64,000 bases of DNA, taken from positions 16,453 through 80,452 of the forward strand of contig JADIYN010000024.1 in assembly GCA_016705335.1 (NCBI GenBank), written 5' to 3'. How positions within the stretch are numbered: the stretch's first letter is position 1; each line of letters begins with the position of its first letter. A program made the position numbers and the translations under genes. Shown in pieces: positions 35,095 through 44,437 of the stretch. The notes beneath the pieces are model-generated. The model saw only the letters and a program-made list of their open reading frames with translations, ran no database searches and was not told where the DNA came from. The DNA comes from Draconibacterium sp. GTDB taxonomy: Bacteria; Bacteroidota; Bacteroidia; Bacteroidales; Prolixibacteraceae.

Positions 35095-38000
35095 TTATTT
35101 GTCTGATTTAAACAGTAAAGATTCAGGAAGATATTGTTTATTGATTTCCCCTGATTCGTAAGAAACAGATAATATTTTTCCGCCACCCGCCTGGAAATAA
35201 TCGGCACGAATACTATGAATTCCAGCCGCAAGTTCAATAGAATTGCTGAGTTCCCTTGCTCCATGCTCACCGCCATTGTCGATTAATAGTTTATCATCGA
35301 TAAAAAGCTGGCTTCCATCGTTTGAGTTGATGTAAAAAGTGTATTCTCCCCCCTTGTTAATTTGAATAAAAGAGTAAAACTGCATAGCATAACTTCCTTT
35401 TGGCAGATCAATTTTATTCAGGCTGAAATTGTACACCTCTCCCTTTCTTGCTGGTTTTAGCCGGGTAAAATCGGGCAATGCCTTGAATTCGCCTTTATAA
35501 AATGACCAGTAAACCCCATTTTTAGCGGGATTTATGAAACTAAAATTCACGCTGGCCTGATTACCGGGATTATAACCTGTAATAAATGCTTTTGCCTTTA
35601 AAACTGTGTTTTCTTTGATTTCCAACGGAATACTGTAAATCGGTGATGACTCAAGCACCTGGCTTCCATCAATGGTATAATGAATTAAAGCAGCCGAATC
35701 TGGACAGCTAATTTCGACCTTTAAAATACTGCCAACAGCAAGAATTGTGTCAGCTGGCAATATTATCGGGGTTGCAACATATGGAGTTGTAACATCGTTA
35801 ACTACACCTGATGAACTGAAAGTATAATTTCCTGACTGAACTTCGAAAACCGCCCTGTTGTTTTCCCATTTAACATACTTTACTCCCTCACTTTTGGAGG
35901 CTTTTTTACTTCCTTCTTTAACTTCACTTTTTTCAGTTGCAGGAATGAGAACTGTTGCAGTAGTGTTGGCAGGAATTGTAACGTTCCATAAAAATTCCCC
36001 GCTTTCCAGTTTCCAGTCACTTTTAATTGTACCATAAATAGATTTGAAAGACGCTTTTAATGATGACAGATCACCCGCGATTGAAGGTTTCATAATAATG
36101 TGTTTGAATCCCGGATATTCAGGATCAGCTTTAATACCTGCCAGATTTTCATAATACCATATAATCAGGTCACCCAGCAACATAACGTGGTTACCCGAAT
36201 TCATGCCGGGGTCGCCTGTATCGCCATTCCACAATTCCCAAATGGTAGTTGCCCCTTTTTCCACCATATAACCCCAACTGGGATAGGTGGTTTGAGTGGC
36301 AAGAATATACGCCACATCATCATGCCCACTTTGGCTAAGTGTCCGCATCAGCCACTGTCCTCCAATCAGTCCGTTCCCAATATGACCATCGTTTTCACTC
36401 ATAATTTTCTGCAGCAGGTTATCCACAATTTTATCCCTGTTTTCAGCCGGAACAAGATCGAATGCCAGGGCTAAAATATTGGCAGTACAAGTATTGTTGC
36501 TGTATTTAGATTCTTCACTATCCGTAAATTTCTTTATGAATGCATTTTTAACAATTTCAGCTGATTTTGAATACTCGGCAGCGTCATTTGATTTACCAAG
36601 TAAAAGCGCAAACTTCTGCATAAGTTTTAATTCGTAATAAAAATAGGCAGTACCAATAAATTCAGCGCTTGTTAATCTGCTTGGATCACTTGTATTTATC
36701 AATCTCAAATCTTCCGGCGGGACACACCAGTCACCGTATGTGTCTTTTGGCATTATTCCATTAATTAGAAAACTGCTCATGTGGTGTATCCACTTCTGCA
36801 TTCCCGGGTAGTTGATTTCTATCGTTTTCAGGTCGCCATATTGTGTAAAAAGCATGTCGGATGCAAACAAAAATGTTCCCGGCCAGGTTGTATTATCGGT
36901 ATAAAATGGCCAATATGAAGGTGCCACGTCAGGAATGCTGCCGTTTTCAAGCTGGGCATCATTAATATCTGTAACCCATTTGTTATATAATTTCGAAATA
37001 TCAAAAATATAACTCTCTCCTGTACATTCTGCCGAACGGTCACCCAGCCAGCCTTGTCTTTCATCCCGTTGCGGACAATCTGTTGGAATGCTTCGGTAAT
37101 TCCCCTTGATTCCCCAGGTTGCATTTCTATATATCTGATTTATCATGGGATTTGAGCAGTAGAACGAACCTGTAATTTCAAGCGCATCGTAAATTACTTT
37201 TCCTTTCATCGATTTCAGAGTGGGAGTTCCCGGAAATCCTGTCATTTCAATAAATCTGAACCCATGATAGGTAAAACGGGGCTCCCAAATTTCTTCATCT
37301 TCTCCTTTTAATATGTATGTATCAGTAACTTCGGCGGTGCGAATATTATCAAGAAAAAGAGTGCCATCCTCATTCAGCGTTTCTGCGAATCTCAGACTTA
37401 CTTTATCACCACTTTTGCCTTTAACAAAAAGTTCAACCCAGCCAACCATGTTTTGGCCCATATCCAAAATAAACTTTCCAGGTTTGATTTCTTTTACCGA
37501 GACCGGAGAAATATCTTCCATGATTTTTATTGGTTCATTCGGCTGGGCCACCAACTTTTCGCCAGGCTTTTCAACCACTTTTACATTTATCCAGTCAGCA
37601 TCATCAAAACCGGGCGTGTTCCATCCTGGCATTTCCATCCGCGCATCATAAAACTCGCCATCATATTCACTGTTTTTGCGGATAGGCCCGTTAGTTGTTA
37701 GTTTCCAGTTTTCATCTGTAATAATGGTTTCTTTCGTTCCATCTTCATATTCAACTTCCAACTGGCAAATTACTTTCGGATAACCATAATTTCTTGTTTT
37801 TTCATTACCACCGCTTCTCATTGCAAAGTAACGCCCGTTACCAAGAATTATCCCCAGGGCGTTTTTATCTGCAATCAAATTTTTTGTGATATCGAAAGTC
37901 ATGTAAAAAGCCCTTTTATTATATTCAGTCAGGCCCGGCGCCAAAACCTGGTCTCCAATTTTCTGACCATTTATATAAAATTCGAATAAGCCAAGACCGG

Positions 38001-38550
38001 AAACAAATGCAGTTGCCGACTTTACTTTTTTCCTGACGTTAAATTCATGCCTTAACATTCTTGCAGATAATATCCTACGTACAGCACTTGTATCATCGTT
38101 TCCGACAGTTTTATCTAAACCAATCCATTTTGCTTTCCACTCCGATTCGTTCATCAATCCAGTCGCCCAGAAAGCAGTTTCACTCACATGCCCATGTCCG
38201 TTTTGATCCCAGATTTTTACTCTCCAGAAGTATTTATAATTACTCTCCAATGGTTTGCCATTGTACTCAATCTGAATGGATTTATCCGAAGAAATCTTTT
38301 GGCTATCCCAAATGTCAGCAACATTTTCATCCAGATTTTTTTCACTTGATGAAACTAAAATCTGATATGCTGTCTGAGAAATAGCTCGTTGTTCTGATTC
38401 CAGATTCCAGCTAATCCGGGGGTTTTCTATATCAATCCCGACAGGATTAACTTTATACTCACATCTTAAATTGACGACATTCACCAGAGATTTTTCGCTG
38501 CATGAATTGATGAGAAGCAATAAGATGAGAAGCTTGAAGATGGATTTCAT
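35095..38550 (-). CDS. GH78 alpha-L-rhamnosidase-type lipoprotein with chitobiase-C and PA14 tail
   Basis: Intact; about 1151 residues from the start I prefer at 38550 (MKSIFKLLILLLLINSC, lipobox Cys17); a start at 38568 is also open. GH78 order: N-terminal fibronectin-like domain (LRCEYKVNPVGID, NPRISW), the carbohydrate-binding N domain (EFYINGQKIGDQVLAPGLTEY), DMGQNMVGW, then the alpha/alpha barrel with TDCPQRDERQGWLGD (acidic residues expected in catalysis), YGDWCVPPED and GATTIWELWNGDTG, and the C-terminal beta domain. An extra tail has chitobiase-C-like IHYTIDGSQV and a PA14 module (NDGSQLFIDDKLLIDNGG). That tail is unusual for GH78 and is shared with the GH92 enzymes of this locus. The enzyme is expected to cut terminal alpha-L-rhamnose by inversion. 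Confidence 0.93.
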   Translation of the reverse strand: MKSIFKLLILLLLINSCSEKSLVNVVNLRCEYKVNPVGIDIENPRISWNLESEQRAISQTAYQILVSSSEKNLDENVADIWDSQKISSDKSIQIEYNGKPLESNYKYFWRVKIWDQNGHGHVSETAFWATGLMNESEWKAKWIGLDKTVGNDDTSAVRRILSARMLRHEFNVRKKVKSATAFVSGLGLFEFYINGQKIGDQVLAPGLTEYNKRAFYMTFDITKNLIADKNALGIILGNGRYFAMRSGGNEKTRNYGYPKVICQLEVEYEDGTKETIITDENWKLTTNGPIRKNSEYDGEFYDARMEMPGWNTPGFDDADWINVKVVEKPGEKLVAQPNEPIKIMEDISPVSVKEIKPGKFILDMGQNMVGWVELFVKGKSGDKVSLRFAETLNEDGTLFLDNIRTAEVTDTYILKGEDEEIWEPRFTYHGFRFIEMTGFPGTPTLKSMKGKVIYDALEITGSFYCSNPMINQIYRNATWGIKGNYRSIPTDCPQRDERQGWLGDRSAECTGESYIFDISKLYNKWVTDINDAQLENGSIPDVAPSYWPFYTDNTTWPGTFLFASDMLFTQYGDLKTIEINYPGMQKWIHHMSSFLINGIMPKDTYGDWCVPPEDLRLINTSDPSRLTSAEFIGTAYFYYELKLMQKFALLLGKSNDAAEYSKSAEIVKNAFIKKFTDSEESKYSNNTCTANILALAFDLVPAENRDKIVDNLLQKIMSENDGHIGNGLIGGQWLMRTLSQSGHDDVAYILATQTTYPSWGYMVEKGATTIWELWNGDTGDPGMNSGNHVMLLGDLIIWYYENLAGIKADPEYPGFKHIIMKPSIAGDLSSLKASFKSIYGTIKSDWKLESGEFLWNVTIPANTTATVLIPATEKSEVKEGSKKASKSEGVKYVKWENNRAVFEVQSGNYTFSSSGVVNDVTTPYVATPIILPADTILAVGSILKVEISCPDSAALIHYTIDGSQVLESSPIYSIPLEIKENTVLKAKAFITGYNPGNQASVNFSFINPAKNGVYWSFYKGEFKALPDFTRLKPARKGEVYNFSLNKIDLPKGSYAMQFYSFIQINKGGEYTFYINSNDGSQLFIDDKLLIDNGGEHGARELSNSIELAAGIHSIRADYFQAGGGKILSVSYESGEINKQYLPESLLFKSDK

Positions 38551-38575
38551 TAGTTTTATTATTTGCATGATTGAT

Positions 38576-39568
38576 TTATAATTTGTCGTTTGAATACACC
38601 AATCCCCACTGTTTTCTTAACTTGTCCATAATTTCCATTATTTGAATTGATTCATCAAGCGGCATTCGTGGTGATTCCTTTAAACCTAGTTTAAGGCAGC
38701 GCATGACTTCTGCTGCCTCGTAATTGAGCGCATTTCCGATAATTGGTTCTTCAATTACCTCAACTTCCTCTCTATTAATAAAAAGGGAAGCTTTTGCGGG
38801 AACAGCAAATACTTCATGCACTTTAATGTAACCTTCTGTACCAAAAATATAAGCGTCATTAACTGCTGCAGTACTCAATGCAAAAGATAAATCGGCAATT
38901 TCACCATTGTTGTATTTCAGGATGGCAACTCCTTGTTCATCAGAACCCCAGTCACCAATGTGGCTCAGGCCAACCACCTCAATCGGCGGTCTTTGAAAGA
39001 TCATTGAAGCGAAGGAAATGACGTAAACTCCCACATCGAGTAAACTGCCTCCACCCAATTCAGGGTTTAGCTGTCGCGCTCCGGGTTTAAACACACCGCG
39101 TGCACAACGGGAAGCCCGCACCATTCGGGGCTCACCTATCCGGCCATCATTTATCCACGCCAAAACTTTATGAATTAGCGGGACTTGCCGTGTAATCATC
39201 GCTTCCATCAGGAATACATTTTCTTCGCGTGCTATACGCACCATTTCCCGGGCTTCTGCTGTATTCATGGCAAAAGCTTTTTCGCACAAAACAGCTTTTC
39301 CTTTTCGCATACACATTACACTGTTTTCGAGGTGAAAGGTGTGCGGAGTTCCAATATAAATCGCATCAATATCCGGATCGTCAGCCAGTTCCTGATAGCT
39401 TGAATAAGCCTTTGGGATTTGGTGTTTTGCTGCAAACTGACCGGCTAAATTCCGGTCTCTTGACGCTACTGCTGCAAGTTCAGCTTCCGGAAGAATGGCC
39501 AGTGCATCGGCAAATTTATCAGAAATATGCCCGGTGCTTATTATTCCCCACCTTATTTTGTTTTCCAT
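38576..39568 (-). CDS. Gfo/Idh/MocA-family NAD(P)-dependent oxidoreductase
   Basis: Intact, 330 residues from the preferred start at 39568 (MENKIRWGIISTG); seven extra codons are possible upstream. The Rossmann fold shows WGIISTGHISDKF, AVASRDRNLAGQFA and DIDAIYIGTPHTFHLENS. LCEKAFAMN holds the conserved Glu-Lys of the family active site. A C-terminal alpha/beta domain follows (GGGSLLDVGVYVISFA). It resembles the dihydrodiol-dehydrogenase-like branch, which oxidises or reduces sugars and sugar acids. No signal peptide, so cytoplasmic. It lies between GH78 (8-25 bases away) and the CPBP gene, so it is probably part of the same transcript and acts on a released monosaccharide. The sugar cannot be named. 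Confidence 0.9.
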   Translation of the reverse strand: MENKIRWGIISTGHISDKFADALAILPEAELAAVASRDRNLAGQFAAKHQIPKAYSSYQELADDPDIDAIYIGTPHTFHLENSVMCMRKGKAVLCEKAFAMNTAEAREMVRIAREENVFLMEAMITRQVPLIHKVLAWINDGRIGEPRMVRASRCARGVFKPGARQLNPELGGGSLLDVGVYVISFASMIFQRPPIEVVGLSHIGDWGSDEQGVAILKYNNGEIADLSFALSTAAVNDAYIFGTEGYIKVHEVFAVPAKASLFINREEVEVIEEPIIGNALNYEAAEVMRCLKLGLKESPRMPLDESIQIMEIMDKLRKQWGLVYSNDKL

Positions 39569-39615
39569 AGTTTTATCATAAAAAATCAATAATCCTGTTA
39601 ATACATATTATTTTA

Positions 39616-40605
39616 TTAACCTGCCAGAACCAATCTCCAAACCCAGTCAACCAACGTGTGTGTAAGAATAGCAGCGAACAGATTGTTCCCGCTTTTTTTG
39701 TAGGCCCACGCATATCCAAAACCGGCGATAGTTGCCAATGAAACATAGGTAATTTGCATGGTCAGGTCGTTTGCATTGTTCCAGTGCATCAATCCAAAAG
39801 CAACAGAAGAAACTACAATGGGAACCCATTTTTTTGAAGATATGTTTTGTAGTCCACGATATAGTAAACCTCTGAAAAACAATTCTTCGGGTAAAGCTAC
39901 AGTAAGAAAAAGCCCGATAAAATGAGCTGCAGATTTTTGCACATCAAAGGATTCAGGAATTGCAAACGTGAGAAAACCGGAAATTATTCCGGGAGGAATT
40001 ACAACAACCATAATCATCAACAATGCGAGAAATGCAACATACAAATCTTTGAATTTGGGTACAAGATTAATCCCAATTTCAGCACCGCGATAACCATACC
40101 AACCAATAACAGCAACAACCGAAATTGAAATCGACCACCATGTGTAATCAAGCAGCAGATGCATTTCCATTGACCAGCGAAGGTCAAAAGGAATCCAAAG
40201 AATTAACCAAAGTGTGACATCGGTCCATGTTAATGAGAAAGTTTTGTTGTTTAACAGCTTCAAAGAACCAAATACAGCAAAAACAACAAATGCAAAAATT
40301 GTTGTTGTATAAGGATTGAAAGTAAAAGTAAGGATACCCGGGATAGCAAATGTTAACACAATTCCTCCGGCAGTATAATAAATCGAATTTTTGTCATTTC
40401 GAAGCCAGGTTGTAAAATACTGTGCAGCGCCTGGCGAACCCAGGGTTAGTAACAAACCCATTAAAGGCGCAGTACTTGCAACCATTGCAATAATCTGCAT
40501 TACAGTATTTTTTGAATCGCCTGATGAAACAGCAAAAATCAAAGCAGCTCCAACTAACGACCAAATTAGCCATAGAATAAAAAATTTGTTTTTCATATCA
40601 TTCAA
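39616..40605 (-). CDS. CPBP-family intramembrane glutamic protease
   Basis: Intact, 329 residues, with eight or more hydrophobic helices. The CPBP (CAAX protease and bacteriocin-processing) signature is in the C-terminal part: ALPEELFFRGLLYRGLQ (Glu-Glu and Arg near 240-250), FGLMHWNN (His) and ILTHTLVDWVW (His). These are the residues expected in the metal-independent glutamic-protease active site in the membrane. Substrates are unknown for most bacterial members; some cleave prenylated or leader peptides, others are of unknown use. It has the same direction as the surrounding sugar genes, with a 47-base gap to the oxidoreductase. It need not take part in glycan use. Confidence 0.85.
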   Translation of the reverse strand: MNDMKNKFFILWLIWSLVGAALIFAVSSGDSKNTVMQIIAMVASTAPLMGLLLTLGSPGAAQYFTTWLRNDKNSIYYTAGGIVLTFAIPGILTFTFNPYTTTIFAFVVFAVFGSLKLLNNKTFSLTWTDVTLWLILWIPFDLRWSMEMHLLLDYTWWSISISVVAVIGWYGYRGAEIGINLVPKFKDLYVAFLALLMIMVVVIPPGIISGFLTFAIPESFDVQKSAAHFIGLFLTVALPEELFFRGLLYRGLQNISSKKWVPIVVSSVAFGLMHWNNANDLTMQITYVSLATIAGFGYAWAYKKSGNNLFAAILTHTLVDWVWRLVLAG

Positions 40606-40677
40606 TTTCTATTTTGTTGAAATACAAATGCAGTTTTTACTTTTAGTTGAATTTCATTTCTCAAAGTTATTTCACCT

Positions 40678-41791
40678 TTAAACCCTCAGGAATATTTTTG
40701 TTTTTATACAGATAGAACAGAAAATCCATTCAATAGAAATTACTCCGACAATAATCAGAACTTCGCCAAAATTGCCCAAAAGACCAGCAACCGAACCTAA
40801 AAGAAATTCAGAAGTATGCCAAAAATCAATCAATTGCGTTCCCAGATAAATGGTTATTGAATTCATCCCAATTACTTTAAAAAAGAAAATCCATTTATCC
40901 CATGATTTCACGTCAATGATATAATAGAAGGTCGCGAGCAACAGAAAACTAATTCCGGAAGATAGTAGGTTAAAAGGGACTGTCCATATTTTTTTTATGA
41001 TGGGATAAACAGGTGAAAGTACAAGTGCAATAAGTACAAGAGATGCACCTGAAATTATTAAAATGATTGTCTTTTTATTGGAGTTAATTGACCTATCGCG
41101 GAGAAGAACTCCTGCAAAGGTTCCCATTAATGTAACTGAAATGGCCGAAATAATACATAAAATACCCTCGGGGTCATAAGTTTTATAAATTAATTTTCCC
41201 AGGCAGAAAATGTTGGTCAATCCATGCATTTATGCTGCCTTCGGGTGTAAAAGTACCTGCTCCAAATCCGGGGACAGGAACAAGATGCTGCATCACTGCA
41301 ATTCCCGCCAAAATTCCGATAAGCCAGAATATTCTTGCTTTTAAGGTGTTCGTATTTATAACAATCAGTGCTGCAAAGAAGTAAGCAATTCCAATTTGCG
41401 ATAAAACACTCGGGTATCGCATATCAGTAAAACCATTTTTTAGTGCCCCGTTATAAAGTAAACCAAACAGCACAAGTAAAATCATTCTTTGAAATACCTT
41501 TTTCCGAAGTACCGATTTTGCAGTTCCTTTTTCCAGACGGCTTGTTAAAGCAAAAGGAATAGCTACTCCCGATATAAACATAAACAGTGGGAATATCAAA
41601 TCTTCAAAATGAAACCCTGCCCACGAAGCATGGTGCATTTGTTGTGCAAGCGGATCCATCCAATTCCATCCTGTTACTTTTGCCAGAACACTAATCAGTT
41701 CATCGCCGCCAATAATCCACAACATATCAAATCCACGCAGTGTATCAAGCGAATTTAATCTCTCCCTTTTTTCAACCGCAGTGTTAGTCAT
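40678..41791 (-). CDS. DUF5009 / heparan-alpha-glucosaminide N-acetyltransferase-like membrane protein, one frameshift
   Basis: Pieces 41791-41183 and 41229-40678. The break is an extra A in the AAAA run near 41200; removing it gives DQHFLPGKLIYKTYDPEG. About ten transmembrane helices are predicted by eye. Family marks are RLNSLDTLRGFDML near the N terminus, the His-rich MHHASWAGFHFEDLIFPLFMF, and the C-terminal WTVPFNLLSSGISFLL and MNSITIYLG. Human HGSNAT, a member of this family, acetylates terminal glucosamine across a membrane with acetyl-CoA; Bacteroidota copies are common in glycan-use loci and may acetylate amino sugars in the periplasm. That would fit the GH2 glucosaminidase-type enzyme further on, but this link is inferred. 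Confidence 0.75.
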
Positions 41792-41841
41792 CTTTTAGTT
41801 TAATTTAATTTTAGTTACTAATGTTATTTTTCTCAGTTGAA

Positions 41842-42717
41842 TTATTCCTCTATTAAAATGGTATAAATTGCTGCAGTACTTTGCTTTGAGCCGAGTAAAA
41901 CCAATCCTTCCTTGGCTTCAAAGTTTCTGTCGGTATCAACACTATCCGCAATTCCAATCCAGGGTTCGATGCAAACATAATCCGCCTTTGGTTTTGCCCA
42001 AATACCTAAATAAGGAAAATCGTTAAAAATCATTGAAAGAACCTGTTTCGACTTTCGGCTTTTCAAACTCACTTTTTTTGAATTTAAGTTTTTAAATATC
42101 AATGCATCCTCGTCGAAAAGATGAGCGTGCAGATTAATTATTTTAGGCTCATCAAAAACAGGCACTGTTTCTTTTCCAATTAATCCATCTTTCTGAACGC
42201 GCCAGGTTTCTGCAGTTTCTGCTTCCTGAAATTCAAGAAAATAATCGTTGTAGGATTCATCTGCGTTAACAGGGCAATTAAATCCAGGGTGTCCCCCCAA
42301 TGAAAATAACATTGGGTTATCTCCCTTATTAACAATGATATGTTCTACATTCAGTTTATTCTCTTCAAGCAAATACTTAATATTGAATTCAAATTTAAAA
42401 GGATAAATTTTCAATGAGTCCTCGCTATACACTAACCTGAAAGTCAGACTATTTTCAGTCCTATCCACCAGCTTCACATTTTCATTGTTCCGAACAAAAC
42501 CATGTTTCGGGCATTTGTATTCCTGTCCGTTATATAAGAAGCCGTTGTCTTTCAGACAGCCAATTACAGGGAATAAATTTGGTGCGTGAGAAGACCAAAC
42601 TTCCGGATTTGCCTGCCAAACATATTCCTTACCACTATTTACTGATTTTATGCTACATAATTCAGCGCCGATTTCCTTTACCGATACCTGAAGAAACTTG
42701 TTTTTTATTGTATGCAT
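41842..42717 (-). CDS. aldose 1-epimerase family protein
   Basis: Intact, 291 residues, no signal peptide. The galactose-mutarotase-like beta-sandwich shows IKNKFLQVSVKEIGAEL, YVWQANPEVWSSHAPNLFPVIG, GFVRNNEN, SLGGHPGFNCPV (His of the active site) and CIEPWIGIADSVD (Glu as candidate base). It most resembles the LacX-like group of epimerases. The likely job is to interconvert alpha and beta anomers of sugars released by the neighbouring hydrolases before phosphorylation or oxidation. It lies 50 bases past the acyltransferase start and 151 bases from the GH28 stop, all in one direction. Confidence 0.88.
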   Translation of the reverse strand: MHTIKNKFLQVSVKEIGAELCSIKSVNSGKEYVWQANPEVWSSHAPNLFPVIGCLKDNGFLYNGQEYKCPKHGFVRNNENVKLVDRTENSLTFRLVYSEDSLKIYPFKFEFNIKYLLEENKLNVEHIIVNKGDNPMLFSLGGHPGFNCPVNADESYNDYFLEFQEAETAETWRVQKDGLIGKETVPVFDEPKIINLHAHLFDEDALIFKNLNSKKVSLKSRKSKQVLSMIFNDFPYLGIWAKPKADYVCIEPWIGIADSVDTDRNFEAKEGLVLLGSKQSTAAIYTILIEE

Positions 42718-42868
42718 TTTAAGTTTATTGGTTTAAGTTTATTTTAAAATTATTATTTAATCCTTTACTTTTCTAATGAAGAATCCATATTGGTTTCTGC
42801 TCGCTTAAATTGTAATACAAACATCATTTATTATTTCTGAAACGGAAACATAAAAATCCACTCATCTT

Positions 42869-44427
42869 TTAAAACACCTTCTTTTCAACTGTTTTCAATT
42901 TTACATCCTCTATTCCTTCAACCGAATGGCTTGAGAAATTGGTCACATTTTTAAGTATAAAAAGTGGAGCATCATCACTTTTTTGAGCATCAACATGATA
43001 AAATTTTGCATCATGAACATCGTCCAACACAAAAGCCGGACGCTCATCGTGATTTATAAATCGCAGCACAACATCGCTCACTTTCAAACCCTTTACATAT
43101 CTGAAATACATGCCATACGCGGGAAGTGAATGCCAGCGATAAGGATCGGGATACATATCAATATTTTGGGGAACGTCCTTGTCAATTGCTTCCTTTGAAG
43201 CTCCACCCCTGTAATAAATCCTGATATTATTTAGCGTTAAGTCTTCAATATAATAACCGGGAATTCCCATTATCATGGCTGCTCCAATTTCCGAGAATTT
43301 TGGCCGTCCACCCACATCGTAAACATTTATATTGCTCAATGTAATACGCCGGCAAACTCCAACCGGAGTACCTTCGGGACCACGCATCCGGGCATTCAGC
43401 CTGATAAAAAACGGAGTGTCAGTAATATCGCGCATGGTTATATTGTCCATCAAAATATCCTCAATTATTCCACCATCTGCGGTTTCTATAGCCAACCCAC
43501 GCGAATGTTCAAACACACAATTGGAGACGGTGATATTTTTAAACCCTCCGTTTGATTCAGTTCCAAGTTTTAAACGACCTGTAATACTGTGGTTTGCATT
43601 GGGTTGTTCATCCCTGAATTCGGTTTTAAATGTTCCGTCCAACATAGTTCCATGATCGAAGCCAAACACCTGGCAGTTGGTAATTGTAACATTTTCAGTG
43701 GAGCGGGCATAACCAAGGGCATACGAAGATTTCAGGCACAGCCCGTCATCGGTGGGTGAGTTAATAATGCAATTTGAAATAATTACGTTTTACAACAGTC
43801 AATGTCAAAAGCATCCTGATCGGCATCAGCACGGACGTTATCAATCGTCAGATTATCAACTCCGGTTGCTAAGTACGCAAAATGGCCGCCGTGCAATATC
43901 GAAATATCCCTTATAGTTACGTTAGTACAATTCTTTAAGGCAATAGATTTGTTACCTGAACCTTTGATATCGGGCTTATCGTAGGTATAAAGTCCACGTC
44001 CCCAAATCATACCATTGCCAATAATTGCAACGTTTTTCAGGCTGTCACCATAAATCAGACTGTTTTGCCAGTAACTGTGACCAAAATCCTGAAACTTTTT
44101 ATACCATGCATCAGCTTCAGGCAAGTCGTACCCCACTCCGTTCTTTTCACTGTCGCCAATTAATACCGCTCCCTGAGCGAGATAAAGTGTAATGTTACTC
44201 TTCAGATGGATAGTAAACGAGAGATATTCTCCTGCGGGGAAATAAACTGTTCCACCTCCATTTCTTGCAGCCGTTTCGATAGCAGAATTTATTGATGCTG
44301 TATTATTGGTTTTGCCGTCGGCTTTAGCACCAAAATCGATTACATTGTAAAATACCTCTTTTGCAGAAGTAAGCAGTTGGATTAAAACAATTAACAAAAT
44401 AATCAGGAATAGTTTTTTGCTTTTCAT
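42869..44427 (-). CDS. GH28 polygalacturonase-type enzyme, one frameshift
   Basis: About 520 codons. The first piece is 44427-43783, then the frame continues from 43782 to 42869. One A missing from an A5 run near 43789 explains the break (DIDCCKNVIISNCIINS). Signal peptide residues 1-22 (LLTSAK), then the classical start VIDFGAKADGKTNNTASINSAIE. The parallel beta-helix carries the GH28 catalytic Asp groups: DADQDAFDID, PTDDGLCLKSS (paired Asp) and GHGT-like FGFDHGTM. These are the positions of the acids in polygalacturonases and rhamnogalacturonases. It should cleave an alpha-galacturonosyl or similar bond by inversion; the exo or endo mode is not predictable. It starts 10 bases past the GH3 stop. 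Confidence 0.85.
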
Positions 44428-44437
44428 TTTTAGTTAT

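Noticed and set aside
35082..35276. Longer start of the GH92 gene inside the GH78 gene
   Set aside because: The first 65 codons overlap GH78 coding sequence; the Met at 35081 begins a proper lipoprotein signal.
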